Below, piece by piece: positions 48,180-60,571 of a stretch of DNA of 64,000 nucleotides. The notes under the pieces are model-generated. The model did not search any database, was not told where the DNA came from, and saw only the letters and a program-made list of their open reading frames with translations. Source of the stretch: Sesamum alatum (lineage: Eukaryota > Streptophyta > Magnoliopsida > Lamiales > Pedaliaceae); assembly GCA_034509735.1 (NCBI GenBank), contig JACGWO010000005.1, positions 19,085,264-19,149,263 of the forward strand. Reading direction: 5' to 3'. Position 1 is the first letter of the stretch, and each line of letters opens with the position of its first letter. A program made the translations under genes and the position numbers.

Positions 48180-49095
48180 TCATGTACAAAGAACTATGGA
48201 AAATAGGATTAGTGTATAACTCTATGTTGTTCCTCTTGTGCGCAATTGGTAATGCATCATGCTTGCATGTGATTCCAAAAACGCCCCACACTTTACAGTG
48301 ACAGGTTCTATTTTTGAAATAATAATACTGTGAATGTTCTTCTCAGTCACTTGAAACTCAAATTCACTTGCAGTTAACAACCTATAATTTTTAGGTTCCT
48401 CCTTAACACCATTTAACTTGACCAACATTGAATATACAGTATTGTTCCAGTTTTGTGCCCTTGCATACCTACTAAAACACTGGACATCAACTTCACCCTA
48501 AAATCATATAACAAAGTGAGGATTGGTGTTTAGACCTCAACTCACCAATCTAATTGTTAAAGGATTTTGAAATGTTATTTCGAATGTGATCATTCTTCAA
48601 ATATCTGTTGAATGCATGTCTTGCCAATAGAATTACCTTAGTGTTCATAAGCAAGTCATATGCAACAGGTTTGTGGTTCCTCAGGGCAAGTATTGCAGAT
48701 TTGAAGTTTGGTGCACTGTAGGTTCTTGTTGCACCCCAAAATAGCTTTTTGACCGTCACCGCAATATGATTTTGTCTCAAATTGGCGTAAATGTGGCTAG
48801 CACATTTTCTATTGATAGCATGGGGCCCCACTCAGCTATGCATTCAACCTGTCCCTACAACCAAGTGAAATGCATTAATAAAGTAATATATAAATCTTAC
48901 ACATACCACCCTATAATTTTGTAAAACGTTTAGAAGAATATCCCTAATAGTATACATGATGTTTATCTATCATTAAACATCCAAGGGTTGTCATAAGTGA
49001 GGCCTCCCAGCTTGCTCTCCAAACACTAAAAGAAAACCCCTAACTGCCATTGCTTTCAACTTCCACCACAACAAACGCTAATGAATAAAAGCCAT
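48180..49095 (-). pseudogene. Mutator-like (MULE) transposase fragment
   Basis: Minus-strand pieces in order: NGFYSLAFVVVEVESNGS (end of the catalytic DDE first half), CLESKLGGLTYDNPWMF, INRKCASHIYANLRQNH with KKLFWGATRTYS, ARHAFNRYLKNDHIRNNISK with SFNN, and a SWIM zinc finger, CHCKVWGVFGITCKHDALPI (C-x-C...C-x-H), near 48300-48230. This is the usual order in plant MULE transposases. Stops and at least three frame changes break it. The N-terminal part and terminal inverted repeats were not found. Confidence 0.85.
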
Positions 49096-51134
49096 TAGGA
49101 ATGTAACATTAAATTTTAAAATTAAGATATCGCACTAATCCTTTTACTTAATTGAGATCATTTAGTTATACCAAAATTTAATGCAGTTCCAATAATAACT
49201 GTTTTTCGCATTTATAAGGACTAACCTATTAAAAATTGTCAAGAGATAGGAACGATTTGAATTCTTAGTACAACTTGTTATTCAAGTAAGCCACAACAAA
49301 ATCGGACCACACTATATCTTATTAGATGTAACCACTCACCCCCCCTCTTTTTTGGGAAAAATACCAATTTTTGATGCACAAGATAGCATTTAAAGTTCAT
49401 CCTTTATTTATTCATTGTTCAATTTTAATATATCAATTAGGGAAATTTAAAAATTATCAAAAAAATAAAGACATTTGATGCAAATTAAGAGAAATCAATA
49501 GAATGTAACAAGTTTAATAATAATTGAAGAATAATAAAATGATCATACTATAATCATAAAGTGAAATAATAAATCTTATTATACAAATGGGATGGAATTA
49601 AAAATTAAGATAATATTTTGAAGTTTAAGTTCGGAAATTATAAAGATAAAAAAAATAATGGAGAACCAGATAATACTTAAAACAAAGACATGAACTTCTA
49701 TTTCTCACGAACTTTAGGAAAAAAAAATCTTGCAAAGCAAGGAGAAACTCATAGATTCAAATAAAATATCTCGCCAAAATTTTTACTTGAGTTCACTTGT
49801 TTTAACAAAAATTAGATTTAATTTTGAAGTAATTTATTAGTGTTTATTGAGGACGTGTCTAACAAGAATTATCATGTACATAATAGGACCAGTTTAAAAC
49901 TTTAATATAATTATATTTTTAAATACTCCATAGTACAGTCAAGTGACCCCATACTCAATTAAGTTCAGAGAAATCCAAATTATAGTACCTACCGCATCCA
50001 TGCACCCTTCTACACCCACACCATTGCCCTCCTCTAGCCTGTGTGTGCACCATATCGCTTTTACGAGGAAAGAACCATATTTTTGGTACATTTATTAGGA
50101 TTAAATTTCATCCTTTATTTATGCAGTTGACAATTTTAGTTCATCAATCAGTGAAATTTATAATTATCAAACAATGCAAATATTGACTGAAAATTATTAA
50201 TATTTCAAAAGTTTCTAGGATGAATCTATTGTTTTTCTTTTTTCTTTTGATATAAGCAGTAATTACATGATTACATCAATATTTTAACTAATTGAGCAAA
50301 ACACATGTTCGAAAATATATCAATATTTGACCAATATAACAAAGAATAATGAAATAAATTACAATAAGCTCACATAAAGTGGGACAAATACCCATACGTA
50401 TGATGTGATTCGAACTGATGACATCGTTGACCAACAGACTGAGACGTCATTGACCAAAAGTTTAGAAGTTAGTCAGGAATTCAAAGCTTAACATGATTTT
50501 GGCTATATATTAAGAAATTTTAGGAAGACTTTTCAGGGAAAAGTTCCATAAAATCAATAACAATGAGGGATTCTTAGCAGTAAAATGCATAAAATTGGTC
50601 GACTAATGTAATTTATCAAAAAGAAGTCTCTAAATTTTGAGATCTTTTACAAATCCTGACCAAAAATTAAAATTTTCAATCAATTTCTTTTACTTCTCAA
50701 CCAAATTGAACTACAATCAACTTAATCAACAAATGATGGACTAAGATTTAAAAAATAAATAAATAAGTGATAAATTATCATCACAAAGCACACATAAACA
50801 TAAAGAGAAACTTATAGAACATAAAAACCATAAAGTGATGTCATAAACTTTATCATATCAATAGCATGGAATTAATATTATGATAAAATTATAAAGCTTG
50901 ATTCAAAAAAAAAAAAATGAACGCTAAATAATGCAAAAATGAAATCTTTAGCTTTTATGTCTAAAGGAATTCCAAGACAAATTTGCTTGAAATATCAACA
51001 AATCTTTAGCTTTTATGTCTACAATAATGTATTATACTATGAAACATCTATTTTAGTTCATTTTTTATACTAAAGTATAAATATAATTCCAAAATAATCT
51101 TTATAGTAAAGTATAAATGTAGTTCATTTTTTAT
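49096..51134. other. AT-rich spacer
   Basis: No gene seen. One block of about 20 bases (AAATCTTTAGCTTTTATGTC) occurs twice, near 50941 and 51000. Nothing else is supported. Confidence 0.5.
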
Positions 51135-51159
51135 ATTAATGGCACCACCTGTATAATCA

Positions 51160-51485
51160 GCAGCGAAAGTTACACAAAGAGACAAAGCCGCCTTCAACAC
51201 TTTGCCATGGGAGAATAATCGATTGAACAACTTGTGGATTGATAGTGTGTCAACCGTGATTGATTCTGAGTGAAAATCTTTGATTTCCACTTATGGAGAA
51301 CTGATTAGCATTAAATCATACCCTTTCCCTCACTATGCGTTGGTGCACTTTAAAAAAATCGAGTCCGTGAAGTTGGCGAGGCGTTTGCTAGGGCACGTTC
51401 ACTACGGGAAGCCTCTAATGACTCATTTCGCTAAATCGGTTGGTGATTTATTAACTTCTCGAGTTTGCAGGTGTGGTGGCTATTA
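51160..51485 (+). pseudogene. RRM (RNA-binding) domain relic, possibly of FPA/SPEN type
   Basis: The + frame reads RDKAAFNTLPWE, then NNLWIDSVSTVIDSE, a TGA stop at 51271-51273, and STYGELISIKSYPFPHYALV with HFKKIESVKLARRLL. This has the form of an RRM: RNP2-like LWIDSV, then RNP1-like YALVHFKK, with a helix after it. The GELISIKSYP...ALVHF pattern resembles an RRM of the flowering regulator FPA, whose other parts lie downstream on the same strand. RRM identity is fairly sure; FPA origin is inferred from the neighbourhood. Confidence 0.55.
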
Positions 51486-51917
51486 ACCCAATGCATGCAT
51501 TTTACAAAGGGCTCATTGTTTCGAAGTTGTAAAGAAACAAAAAATCATGAGTTTACTGCAAAACTTAAGATATTTGGGCTGAGTCGTCATTTCATGATTG
51601 GATTTAATTTTTATTTTTAAGAAATTTTTTTTTTTGTTGTGACGACTCCCTTAAATTTATTTTTTTATAAACCTCCGAGTTGTATTGTCTTGGAATATTT
51701 ATTTAAATAAATTATTTATTTTGTTTTTTTTCCTTTTTATTAGTATTTATTTATCAAACTTTATATAATTTTTTTTATCATTTTTTAAATAAATTTGTAT
51801 CAATATTTTCAAAATAAATATTTTAATACTTCAAATGAAAAGTAACCACAAATGGTATTTTTGTCGTTTAACTTTCTAGGCTAGCATTTTGGTCCTACAC
51901 TACAAGAAATAAGCTTT

Positions 51918-52300
51918 AGAGTGACAATATCTATTGTCACAAAATATTAGGATCTTGTCACTAATAAAATTTAATGACAATAAATTTTTGTCACAATGTT
52001 GTCACAGTACCTATGTCACTAATTCCTTATAGTGACAATAAAAGGCCCATGTCACATTTGCCTTTAGTTTTTAGTGACAACTTGAATATTGTCACTAATC
52101 ACTTTGAATTAGTGACAATTGAACTCATCACTTAAATATAGAAATCTTGTCACTAAATAACTCCATGTTGTTACTAAATATATTATGTCTAGTGACAAGA
52201 AATAAGTTGTCACTAAATATTCTCTATTTAGTGACAAGTTAGTGACAATAAATCAATTGTCACTAAAAATATTATGTTTTAGTGACAATAAATGATCTTG
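51918..52300. repeat. CACTA-3 left subterminal repeats
   Basis: TAGTGACAA and TTGTCACTA recur in both orientations, often as pairs. The same motifs fill 55780-56105 at the right end. Confidence 0.88.
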
Positions 52301-53109
52301 CCACTTCTTTATACATCTTCATACAACCTGAGAATTTTCTAGGAGCTGTGGTGTCAACTATCATGAATTTTCAACAATTCACAAGTTTAACTAAAGACAA
52401 TTTATGTAATAAAATCAAAATTAAAAAAAATAGAAAAATCTTTCAAGAATTTACACAATAAAAGGAGACATCTCTTATGTCTAACTGAAAATATGAACAT
52501 AATTGTTGCAAAGAATCTGCATTATTTAGCAGGGATCAAGTTGCAAAGATTACATGTACGAATGATCTCACACCAGGAGATTATGGAAAGCAAAAATGAA
52601 GTAAGCCAAGCTGCCTCCTCTTCACGAATGAGCTCTTCTTGCTTCTCGAATTAGCCTCAGCCTCTAGTATGCAACTTCAATTTTCCTGTTGTGGCAACAA
52701 GAAAAGCTAAGAATTCTAAACCGAATATTGTGTTAGCTCATATATAAGAGAACACTCAGAGAGAACAAAATGTCAAAAAGGAATTGAAGGAAATAAACTA
52801 AAGCGATTCAAATATATATTCTCTTGTCAGACAGAGAAACTATTTTTTCTTCTATTCTCTCTTTTTCTCTCAAACAGGAATGAGATAATACTTTGCGCCA
52901 ATACTTGAGGAGGTAGAGAGATGAGGTAGACAAAAGACATTGGCAACTAACATAATGACGAGAGCTTGCGACATTTAATAACATAATCCAAACCATCAAA
53001 CCTTGTCGTATCGCAGACCATTCACGAACAATTCGAAATCAACAAGAATTCTTGTTGATTTTACTACAAAAAATTTTGCTTGCTGAATTCATCGATTCTT
53101 GCTTTCTGT

Positions 53110-53430
53110 TGTAGAACAAATTTTTTATGCAGCAGAAAAAAATTTAAAAATTGTGCAACAGAATTCAGAGATGCAGAAAAATTCTGCAACAAATTTGGAA
53201 TGCAGCAGAATCTGCTACAGTCTAAATTCTACTGCAAAAGTTTTGTTGCATTCTAAATTATGCAGTAGAAATTTGCTGCAGAATTCTAAATTATGCAATA
53301 GAATGCAGATTCTATTGCAGAATATGCTGCAGAATTTTCTAAATTATGCAGTTTCTACTGCAGAATATGCTGTAGAATTTTTTAAATTCTGCTGCCGATG
53401 CAACAAATTTTGGAAAATTCTACTGCAGAT
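53110..53430. repeat. Degenerate repeat rich in TGCAG and AATTCTGC
   Basis: Words such as GCAGAATTCTAAATTATGCA recur about eight times with variation, many of them palindromic. The open frame across it has no recognised domain. Confidence 0.7.
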
Positions 53431-53934
53431 GCATGCAGATTCAATAAGAGAGTCAACAAATTTTAGAAATTTTCTTTTAGAGAAGGAGAAAAAGATTTAA
53501 CGCTCGATACAATACAATGACAACCTTCCTCACGTAAAGTAGAATAACAAGAGCAACCACCAATGACAACCCACAAAAGATTTATGACACAAATAATTCA
53601 GACAAACATTTATTCTTTATCTTTACCCTGGAGCAAACTCTCGTTTATCTCATATAGGAGCAATCCTCAGAGAGTAAAAGGGATCAACAAAAGAACTCTC
53701 AAAACACTCCACAAAGATGTCTTTTTCTGCTCCTGGAGGAACCATTACATGATTAAATTTCAAGAAAGTGCCAATTGCAAGCAAATTCAAGCTTCGTTCA
53801 TCCTTATATTACAAAGCACATAATTGGAAATGATAATTAAAAGAACCATCAGCAATTTATCAATCAGAGCTCTGAAAATCCCCCTCTCACCAACAAAACT
53901 TAACAGAAAAAGAAAAAGAAAATAGAAGAAATAC

Positions 53935-54035
53935 CTGCTCTATGTGACCCTGACGAAAATAGTACACAAGCTCGTACTCACAAGGAACAGTCACCAAAGG
54001 ACCGGCATAGGCCCTCCATAGCTTTGCAACATAAT
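53935..54035 (-). pseudogene. Auxin response factor (ARF) exon fragment captured by CACTA-3
   Basis: The minus strand reads KLWRAYAGPLVTVPCEYELV and then YYFRQGHIEQ, followed by a GT splice donor (GTAT at 53934-53931). This is the conserved N-terminal segment of ARF transcription factors just before the B3 DNA-binding domain (family form LWHACAGPLVTVP...FPQGHIEQ), and plant ARF genes have an intron at this spot. Several usually fixed residues are changed (His to Arg, Cys to Tyr, Pro to Arg). The B3 domain was not found in neighbouring sequence. It is not functional by itself. Confidence 0.85.
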
Positions 54036-54139
54036 TTAGAATGCATAATTTTTCTTCTACAACAAAATTAGAACTCAGCAAGACAAAAATACCTGCATAA
54101 AATTTGCTTATGATTTCATTATACAAGATGTTCTGCAAC

Positions 54140-55780
54140 AGAACTCAGAGTCAGCAAGAACTCTTGCTGATTTGTTCTGTAAAAAATTCAGAATCAGCAA
54201 GAACTCGAGCTGGTTTGTTTTGCATAAATCACCAACCCTTATTATTTCCAAAGAAGTAGTATTATTGAGAGCATTCCTATATTCCAATTTTCACATCGAA
54301 ATGCATGGGAAAAAAACCTAACTGATAACCTTTTGTTTTGATTCTTTCTTTTCGGATGATGGTAAAGACTTCATAGGGATTATCCTTGCAACAATGTCAT
54401 CAAATGGATTTCATAACACATACACAACAACTTCGAGAAGAAATAAGTATGCAGAGGTGAATATCTGAATATTCATATAAAAAGTTGATCGCTTTATGCA
54501 CAGGTCAATCCAAGAATAAAGCTACAAAGCCCTCAACTAAACACTGTCATTATTAGATACATGTTTTTGATGTTACGCACGGGTATTCTGGAATTAGCTT
54601 AATCTTGACTAGCCTTTGTGCTCTGCGTAATGTTACCTTTTAATAAATTTTATAGCTGCATAGAGGATTACAATGATAAATTCTATGTAGCAGGAGTGTA
54701 TCTTAAAATGTTAAGACATATCGAAAGTGTAACCATTCATTTTGAGACCAAACATTTATAACGAAAACTTCTTAGATCATGAAGACAAAATCATTTGCAG
54801 CTCTTTTCAATGATTAGGAGTTGGTTAATTTTCTCACTATCATTAACATCCTCAATATTCTTAATTCTAACATTCTTGATTAGCTTCCGTCTGTGCCACC
54901 TACAAATACAATAAGTTTATCCATGAAACAATTCTAAAATATCTTGAACCATATATTCCTTCACGAGCCATTTAAATCCTAGCTATACAGATTCTGAAGA
55001 AGATAGATTCACATATTTTCAATAGAGATAAACTTATTAGGGAAATGAAGAGATAAGACATGGATGAAATAAAATTTCTTAACTAATCTGATTATAGAAC
55101 TAAGACCCAAAATTTCAATGTAAAGCAGATATTAGATAGGAAAATAATACCTGTTTGTAGTGGAGTCAACTTCCCCAAGCTACTCATCAATCCTTCCCTA
55201 CCTCCACCATTTACGCACTAGCATGTCTACAAATTTTTCAAATTTATTTAGAAATTAACATATAAAGTCAAACTTTTCATAATTAAAACCAAATACTTGA
55301 TTAAACACATAAATCTAAAGGAGAGTAAAGTAAATAATTAAGTGATCAGCCTCAATTTTTTGGCGAAGAAAACTAAAACAATAAAATGAAAAAGTTGAAT
55401 TAAACTGTGAAGAAAAACCTGAATCTGGAAAGAATTCAAGAACGAGGCGATCATGAAAGGATGAACGAGCAACGGATTTGAAGAAGAACACGTACAAACA
55501 ATGAATTTGAAGAAAAATCTCTTGGATGGTGTGAGAGGAAGAGAAGCAGCGCCGTGGTGAACGTCGAATGAAATTTGGGTTTTTTCTGTCTCTCTCGATG
55601 GGTTCATAAATTTTCATAGTTAAGTTTGTTATATTTTAAAAATATAAACTTTTATAGAAAATAAGAGATTTTAAAGTGTTACAATTTTGAAGTAATAACT
55701 TAAAAATATATTTTTCATATATATTCAAGTTCTTAATTAAGTAATAAAAAAAAAAAAACTTGGCACCCTATTAAAACTTC
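54140..55780. other. CACTA-3 interior, leader-like
   Basis: A minus-strand stretch near 55617-55420 looks like a first exon or leader with CT-rich sequence. A second small exon-like block lies near 55235-55150 with a GT donor. They may have come with the ARF exon, but I cannot tie them to a gene. Confidence 0.35.
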
Positions 55781-56810
55781 AAAGTGACAACTTATGTGTT
55801 GTCACTATATTAAAATTTTCAAGTGACAAGAAAATAAAATCATTGCTATATTAATATTTCATAGTGACAACTTAGATGTTGTCACTATACCAAAACTCTA
55901 AAGTGACAAGAAATTTTTCTTGTTACTTTACGTGTGGCAAGTTAATTTTTTTTATTATATAAAATATTTTTAAGTGACAAAAAAATAATTCCTTGTCACT
56001 TTATCAATATGAGTTCAACCTCTTTTTAGATAATGGTGACAAAAGAAAAATATTATCACTTAATATAATTAATTAATGACAATATTTATTTTGTCACTTA
56101 TTAGTTTGTCACCAATGATGTATTTTCTTGTAGTGCTATATCTTTTTAATCTTCACAATTTTAGTCCTTTTGTTCGCCTCTGTTCACCTCCATTGTCGAG
56201 AAGGGTAAACTCCGGCGAGAAAATGATTGAAATCGCAAAAATTTAAAAGGTGCAGGATAAAAATACTACTACAAAAACTTAAATGACAAAATTTCTAGTG
56301 GAAATTAGCCAATAGGAACAAAAGCTCCAATTTTAACATGTCACGTGAGATGAACCTGCATTTTTCCGGCGAGAATGGTGAACTCTGCCAGAAAAAGGGC
56401 TACAATCACGAAAATTTAAAACATACCAAACCAAAATGCTATCCTCGATAGTTAAAGACCCATAATACCAAATGACTTAAGTTAAGAGACCAAAAATGCA
56501 TTTAAGCTTATTTTCTTTTATATTTCCAATAATTTTATTACTTAATTCATTTTCATATTTTCTAAAATTTTAACGCAAAGAGATATAAAAGAATCTATAA
56601 TTGTATACATAGTATAAAGAAATAATGCCATACTCTTAACTTATGAGACATTAATTGCGCCCCCATCAATATATATGGGTTTCACGTTAACTTAAAATTG
56701 TGAACTCCATAACACTATTAGATTACTAGTTATAGGCCCTAGTTCAGCACAAAAAACTAGAAAATGAGTTCATCAAGTTCAGAGAAATCCAAGAAATTGG
56801 ATTTATTAGC

Positions 56811-57234
56811 GGAAATAATACTTTTCGTTCCGTAATTTAGGGCTTTTTTACTTTTGGTCCCATAGATTAGGGGATTCTGACCTTTGGTAAAATAACTTAC
56901 AAAAAGTAGCATTTTTGGTTCCACGGTGCCTTTTCCTTTAGATATTTAACTAAAATAGCCACGTGGTCGTTATGTGCATGGGGCCAAAACTTCTACTTTT
57001 TGAAAGTTGTGGGACCAAAGGGGAGAATCACCTAACCAATGGGACCAAACGTGTAAAGGCTCTAATGGCCACGTGCTAAGCATGTGATATTTTCTGTTAA
57101 AATATCTAACGAAAAGGTGCCATGAAACAAAAATTGTTATTTTTTAGAAGTTACGAGACCAAAAGTGATAATATCATAATCAATGAGATCAAAAGTGAAA
57201 AGACCTTAAGATACGGGATAAAAATTGTCATTAC
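56811..57234. mobile_element. Foldback MITE of about 420 bp
   Basis: The left half carries TTTACTTTTGGTCCCATAGA, and words like TTTTTGGTTCCACGGTGCC. The right half carries these in inverse form with changes (GGTGCCATGAAACAAAAA and TGAGATCAAAAGTGAAAAG). The centre holds CACGTGG-type words on both sides. No clear target duplication. Confidence 0.6.
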
Positions 57235-57623
57235 ATTAGACTGGAAACAAATTGGTGGTAATAAGATACATGTGGAATTTCTCAGATCAATAATAATAAG
57301 ATCCCTTAACTATTTCATGACAATTTGCATCATAATATTCTAATCCATTCGTTGATCTAATAGCAGGTCTTGTACTAGAAATTTTATTTTTACAAAATTC
57401 ATTTACTTGGTTAGTCACCGTAGGTCTGAATGAATCGTGATAGTGCATGAATGTTCATCTAAATTGAATACTAATGTCATGATAAGATTGTTAAAGCGTG
57501 GTAGTTATAAAAATAAACATATTTTAACACAACACGCGAACTCTAATGTGTACTAAAAACTTTAATTCATTGTTTGTATCTTATGACAATGAAGAATCAT
57601 TAATTTTCAGTGATTTTTATTTC

Positions 57624-58168
57624 AGTTCACTATGTTTCCATACTCGTTCGCCTTCATGGTGTAGTGCTAAAGTTTCCTAATCCCGTGTCCAGTAGCAGAT
57701 CCATGGGTGCATGGTCAATTCAGCTTCAGTATGGATACGCACACAAAGAGACTTGCTTGCCAGGATATAATGTTGTGTCTTTAGAGGAAAGGTCGTTGCC
57801 AATTATGTATTCTAGGATTTTTCCGAAGGCTTCAAGGTTTATTAGTTCATTGAATATCCTGCAAGAAGCATGTCATGTGTCGTTATGAAATCCGGTTAAT
57901 GTTAAGGATGTCTCTAGGTGATTGCCTTCTGAAATGGAGTGCAAATATTAGAATCAACAGTTTCTGACTACTCTAATTGGGAAAATTCATAAAACTACTG
58001 AAGCCGAGGCTGAGACAAAAGAGCGGTATAGGGCAACATTGTTATTTGCAGCAAATCTACTTTCTCGAGTACGCTAACAACATGACAATCCACCTGAGCA
58101 TGGTACGAGAGTCAATGATAAAGCATCATCATCAGGTACATATACATGCTGAGCTGTTACTTCTTTGA
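57624..58168 (+). pseudogene. FPA-like gene, end of SPOC domain and C-terminus (unit 1)
   Basis: After a TTTCAG acceptor the + strand reads LHGVVLKFPNPVSS (end of the SPOC fold), then QYGYAHKETCLPGYNVVSLE, and after stops AEAETKERYRATLLFAANLL with RQQHDNPPEHG. This resembles the end of plant FPA, the RNA-binding flowering-time and poly(A)-site regulator. Frame changes break it. The preceding exon parts are missing: the intron before exon b is fused to the SPOC end. Confidence 0.7.
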
Positions 58169-59184
58169 TTCTTCTCTTTTCGATTCAATGAGAATGCATA
58201 TGATTTCAATGTTTGTATTGCCTTCTATTCTTCTCACTTTCTGTTAGTTGACAATTTAATAAGAAGAAGATTCACATCTATGTTGAGAATTTGTCAAGGT
58301 AATGGATTTCTCTTTCTACAGTTCCATGAAACTATTTTGAAGTTTAGCAATTAGTGTTGGTTGTGAAGGTAGCTTGTTTCAAAGAGAAAGAATAACCTCT
58401 TTGTTTGTGTTTTCAATTTTGAAACAATAATTAAATTAAAATATGTTTGTCTAAACTTATTGTTTTTGGAATTAGCAGGGTTCACGCGCGTTGCACGTGG
58501 ACAATTAACATTTCTTTAATTTTTTTAAAAAAATAGTTATAAAATTATAAATATTTTTACAAAGTTTTAATTGTTTTGAAAAATATAATTAATAATTATT
58601 ATTTATTTAAGGAATAATATAAATTATTATTTGGTTTATAAATAATAGCAATTTGTTATGTTTTTTTTTATGAAATGTCCTTAATGAATATATAGTTTCA
58701 TGGCAAAATTTCTGGAGTTATGTTGATTCTATTCCTTTTCTTTATATCTTTTGATTTTTTCTTATTTGTTTTGTGTTACTAATTTGATTATTTTCTTGCC
58801 ATTACTGAGATATATAGTGCTAATTTTAATTTTTTTTTTAAAGTTTTAACAAAAATATATTGTTTGATTGTGTAGGTTGTAGTAAATTATATATCCATTT
58901 TGATGAGTTGTGATATTGCATGAATGTTTATCTAAATTGAATATTAAAGCCATAACCATATTGTTTAAAGCATGGTAGTTATAGGTGGCATCGAAGAAAA
59001 TAAACATATTTTAACACAACTCTCGAACTCTGATGTGTACTAATAACTTTCACTGTTTGTATCTTATGACGATGAAGAATCATTAATCTTCAGTGATTTT
59101 TATTTCAGCTCACTATGCTTCTGAAGTCATATTTTTCTATTTTATTTTAGGTTCTCTTTCCACTTTCTATGATTTTTTTGTTCA

Positions 59185-59810
59185 ATGGATGGCAGACGAT
59201 TCCTTGAAAAATAATCGAGGACTCCAGTCTTGCTGGGGCTAATAAACAAAATTTATTACCAATTTTAATGAGTAATTCTGAAATTCTTTAAATTTAAATT
59301 CTGAATATAGTTGGTGAAGTCGAGTCAACATTTTCTCCTTAATAATCAGTTGTACATAATTGTCTTTAATTTCTCGTTCTGGATTTTGGAGCAGTAATCC
59401 TTTTATATAAGATCGCCTAATCAAATCCTGGCGTATTTCCAAGATCATTCATAGGTCCACGTATTACATTTTAACCGGCGATTTCAGGTCCCCATCACCA
59501 AACTCTTGTTGGAGAGGTAAATTGGAGAAGACAATCTTCTTGACAAGGAATAATATCTTTTCTTCTCCGGGATTTAGTTTACCGAGAAAATGTGTATCTT
59601 ATGCTTGGAATAGTTATTGTTCTAGTGTGCTTCAAAGAGAATCCAAAGGATCAAGATTTGAAGCTCTTTGGCATGCTAAAACAATGGGATATCATTATGA
59701 TTAGAGTGATTGCATGTGAAGGGGAATTATTGCAAAGAGATAACCTACTTGTCATGCTCGTTTTGTTGCTATAGGAGAATGAAACGATACTCATATGTAG
59801 GTATAAGTTT
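59185..59810 (+). pseudogene. FPA-like gene, exon before the SPOC domain (unit 2)
   Basis: It corresponds to 62330-62950 in unit 3. Near its end the + strand gives a segment of the form W-R-G-I-I-A-K-R then C-H-A-R, which fits the start of the SPOC domain in FPA-like proteins (WRGxIAKxGxPVCHAR). It ends at a GTATAAG donor near 59797. Several stops are present. Confidence 0.6.
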
Positions 59811-60571
59811 TTTGAACAAATTTCTAATAATTTGATTTTCACATTAGCTAAATTTGTACACTAAATATTATTAATTTCCATATTATGACTTGTCTTCCTC
59901 AGGGCTAGGCATAATAAGTACTCAGAATAGAGTTTTGGATGTTAAGTTGTTGACCTATAAACTACAAATTTTATTTTTTCTACATTAGATAAATCACATA
60001 AATATTGCATCTCATTCTACTTAACTATTGTTCTAGTTTTTTCCCCTCTAAGCAAGGCTTGTTTTTCTAAATATAGGCAAGTTAAATATTTTCAAGATGT
60101 TATCTACTATTGTGTTTACATTAGGCTCTCTCTTTCTTCGACATCTTGAGATTTCAATTCGTTCACACAATTTTTGAATATAACTTTGTTCCATAAAATT
60201 GGACGTTAAGCATAATGATCATTAACATATATGCACAATTAATTACTCATAACAGATTTTTGGATGTGAAATTGTCGACGTTTAAACTATAAAGTTGTTG
60301 CTAAATTAGGATTATTACATAAACAATGCATTTTATTCTATTTTTTTATACTCTATTTTATGTATTTCCTGTAAGACAAGATTTTATTTCCTATGTTTTA
60401 TCAAGTTAAACCTTCTCAAGATGTTATCTACCCGTCCTAGGTCTACTTTAGGCTCTTTGTCATTTTTTTAGTTTTTAGGAACTGAAATTGGAACAAACTT
60501 AGAATAGAAGTTTGTAAATATTTTTTTTACATTAAATTTTCGATCTAACAATATTTATTCTTACCTTTCAG

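Larger units (their letters stand above)
51898..56135. mobile_element. CACTA-3, non-autonomous, with captured ARF exon
   Basis: It starts CACTACAAGAAAT and ends TTTTCTTGTAGTG, with CTA duplicated at 51895-51897 and 56136-56138. Subterminal repeats are AGTGACAA and TTGTCACTA, at least ten copies at each end (51918-52290 and 55780-56105). No transposase is present. The interior has an ARF-like exon, a CTGCAG-rich repeat and leader-like sequence. Confidence 0.94.
51852..56470. mobile_element. Foldback MITE split by CACTA-3
   Basis: The left arm (51852-51897) continues at 56136. The right arm near 56330-56470 is its inverse: the word TAGCATTTTGGT on the left matches ACCAAAATGCTA on the right, and CTCCGGCGAGAA matches TTTCCGGCGAGAAT inverted around the centre. 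Without CACTA-3 it would be about 380-450 bp. Ends are not sharp. Confidence 0.6.

Noticed and set aside
53099..53500. A 133-residue open frame in CACTA-3
   Set aside because: It is a by-product of the CTGCAG-rich repeat; it is Asn/Leu/Cys-rich with no domain.
55315..55617. Minus-strand 100-residue frame near the right end of CACTA-3
   Set aside because: It looks like a CT-rich leader or first exon, but there is no domain to support a protein.
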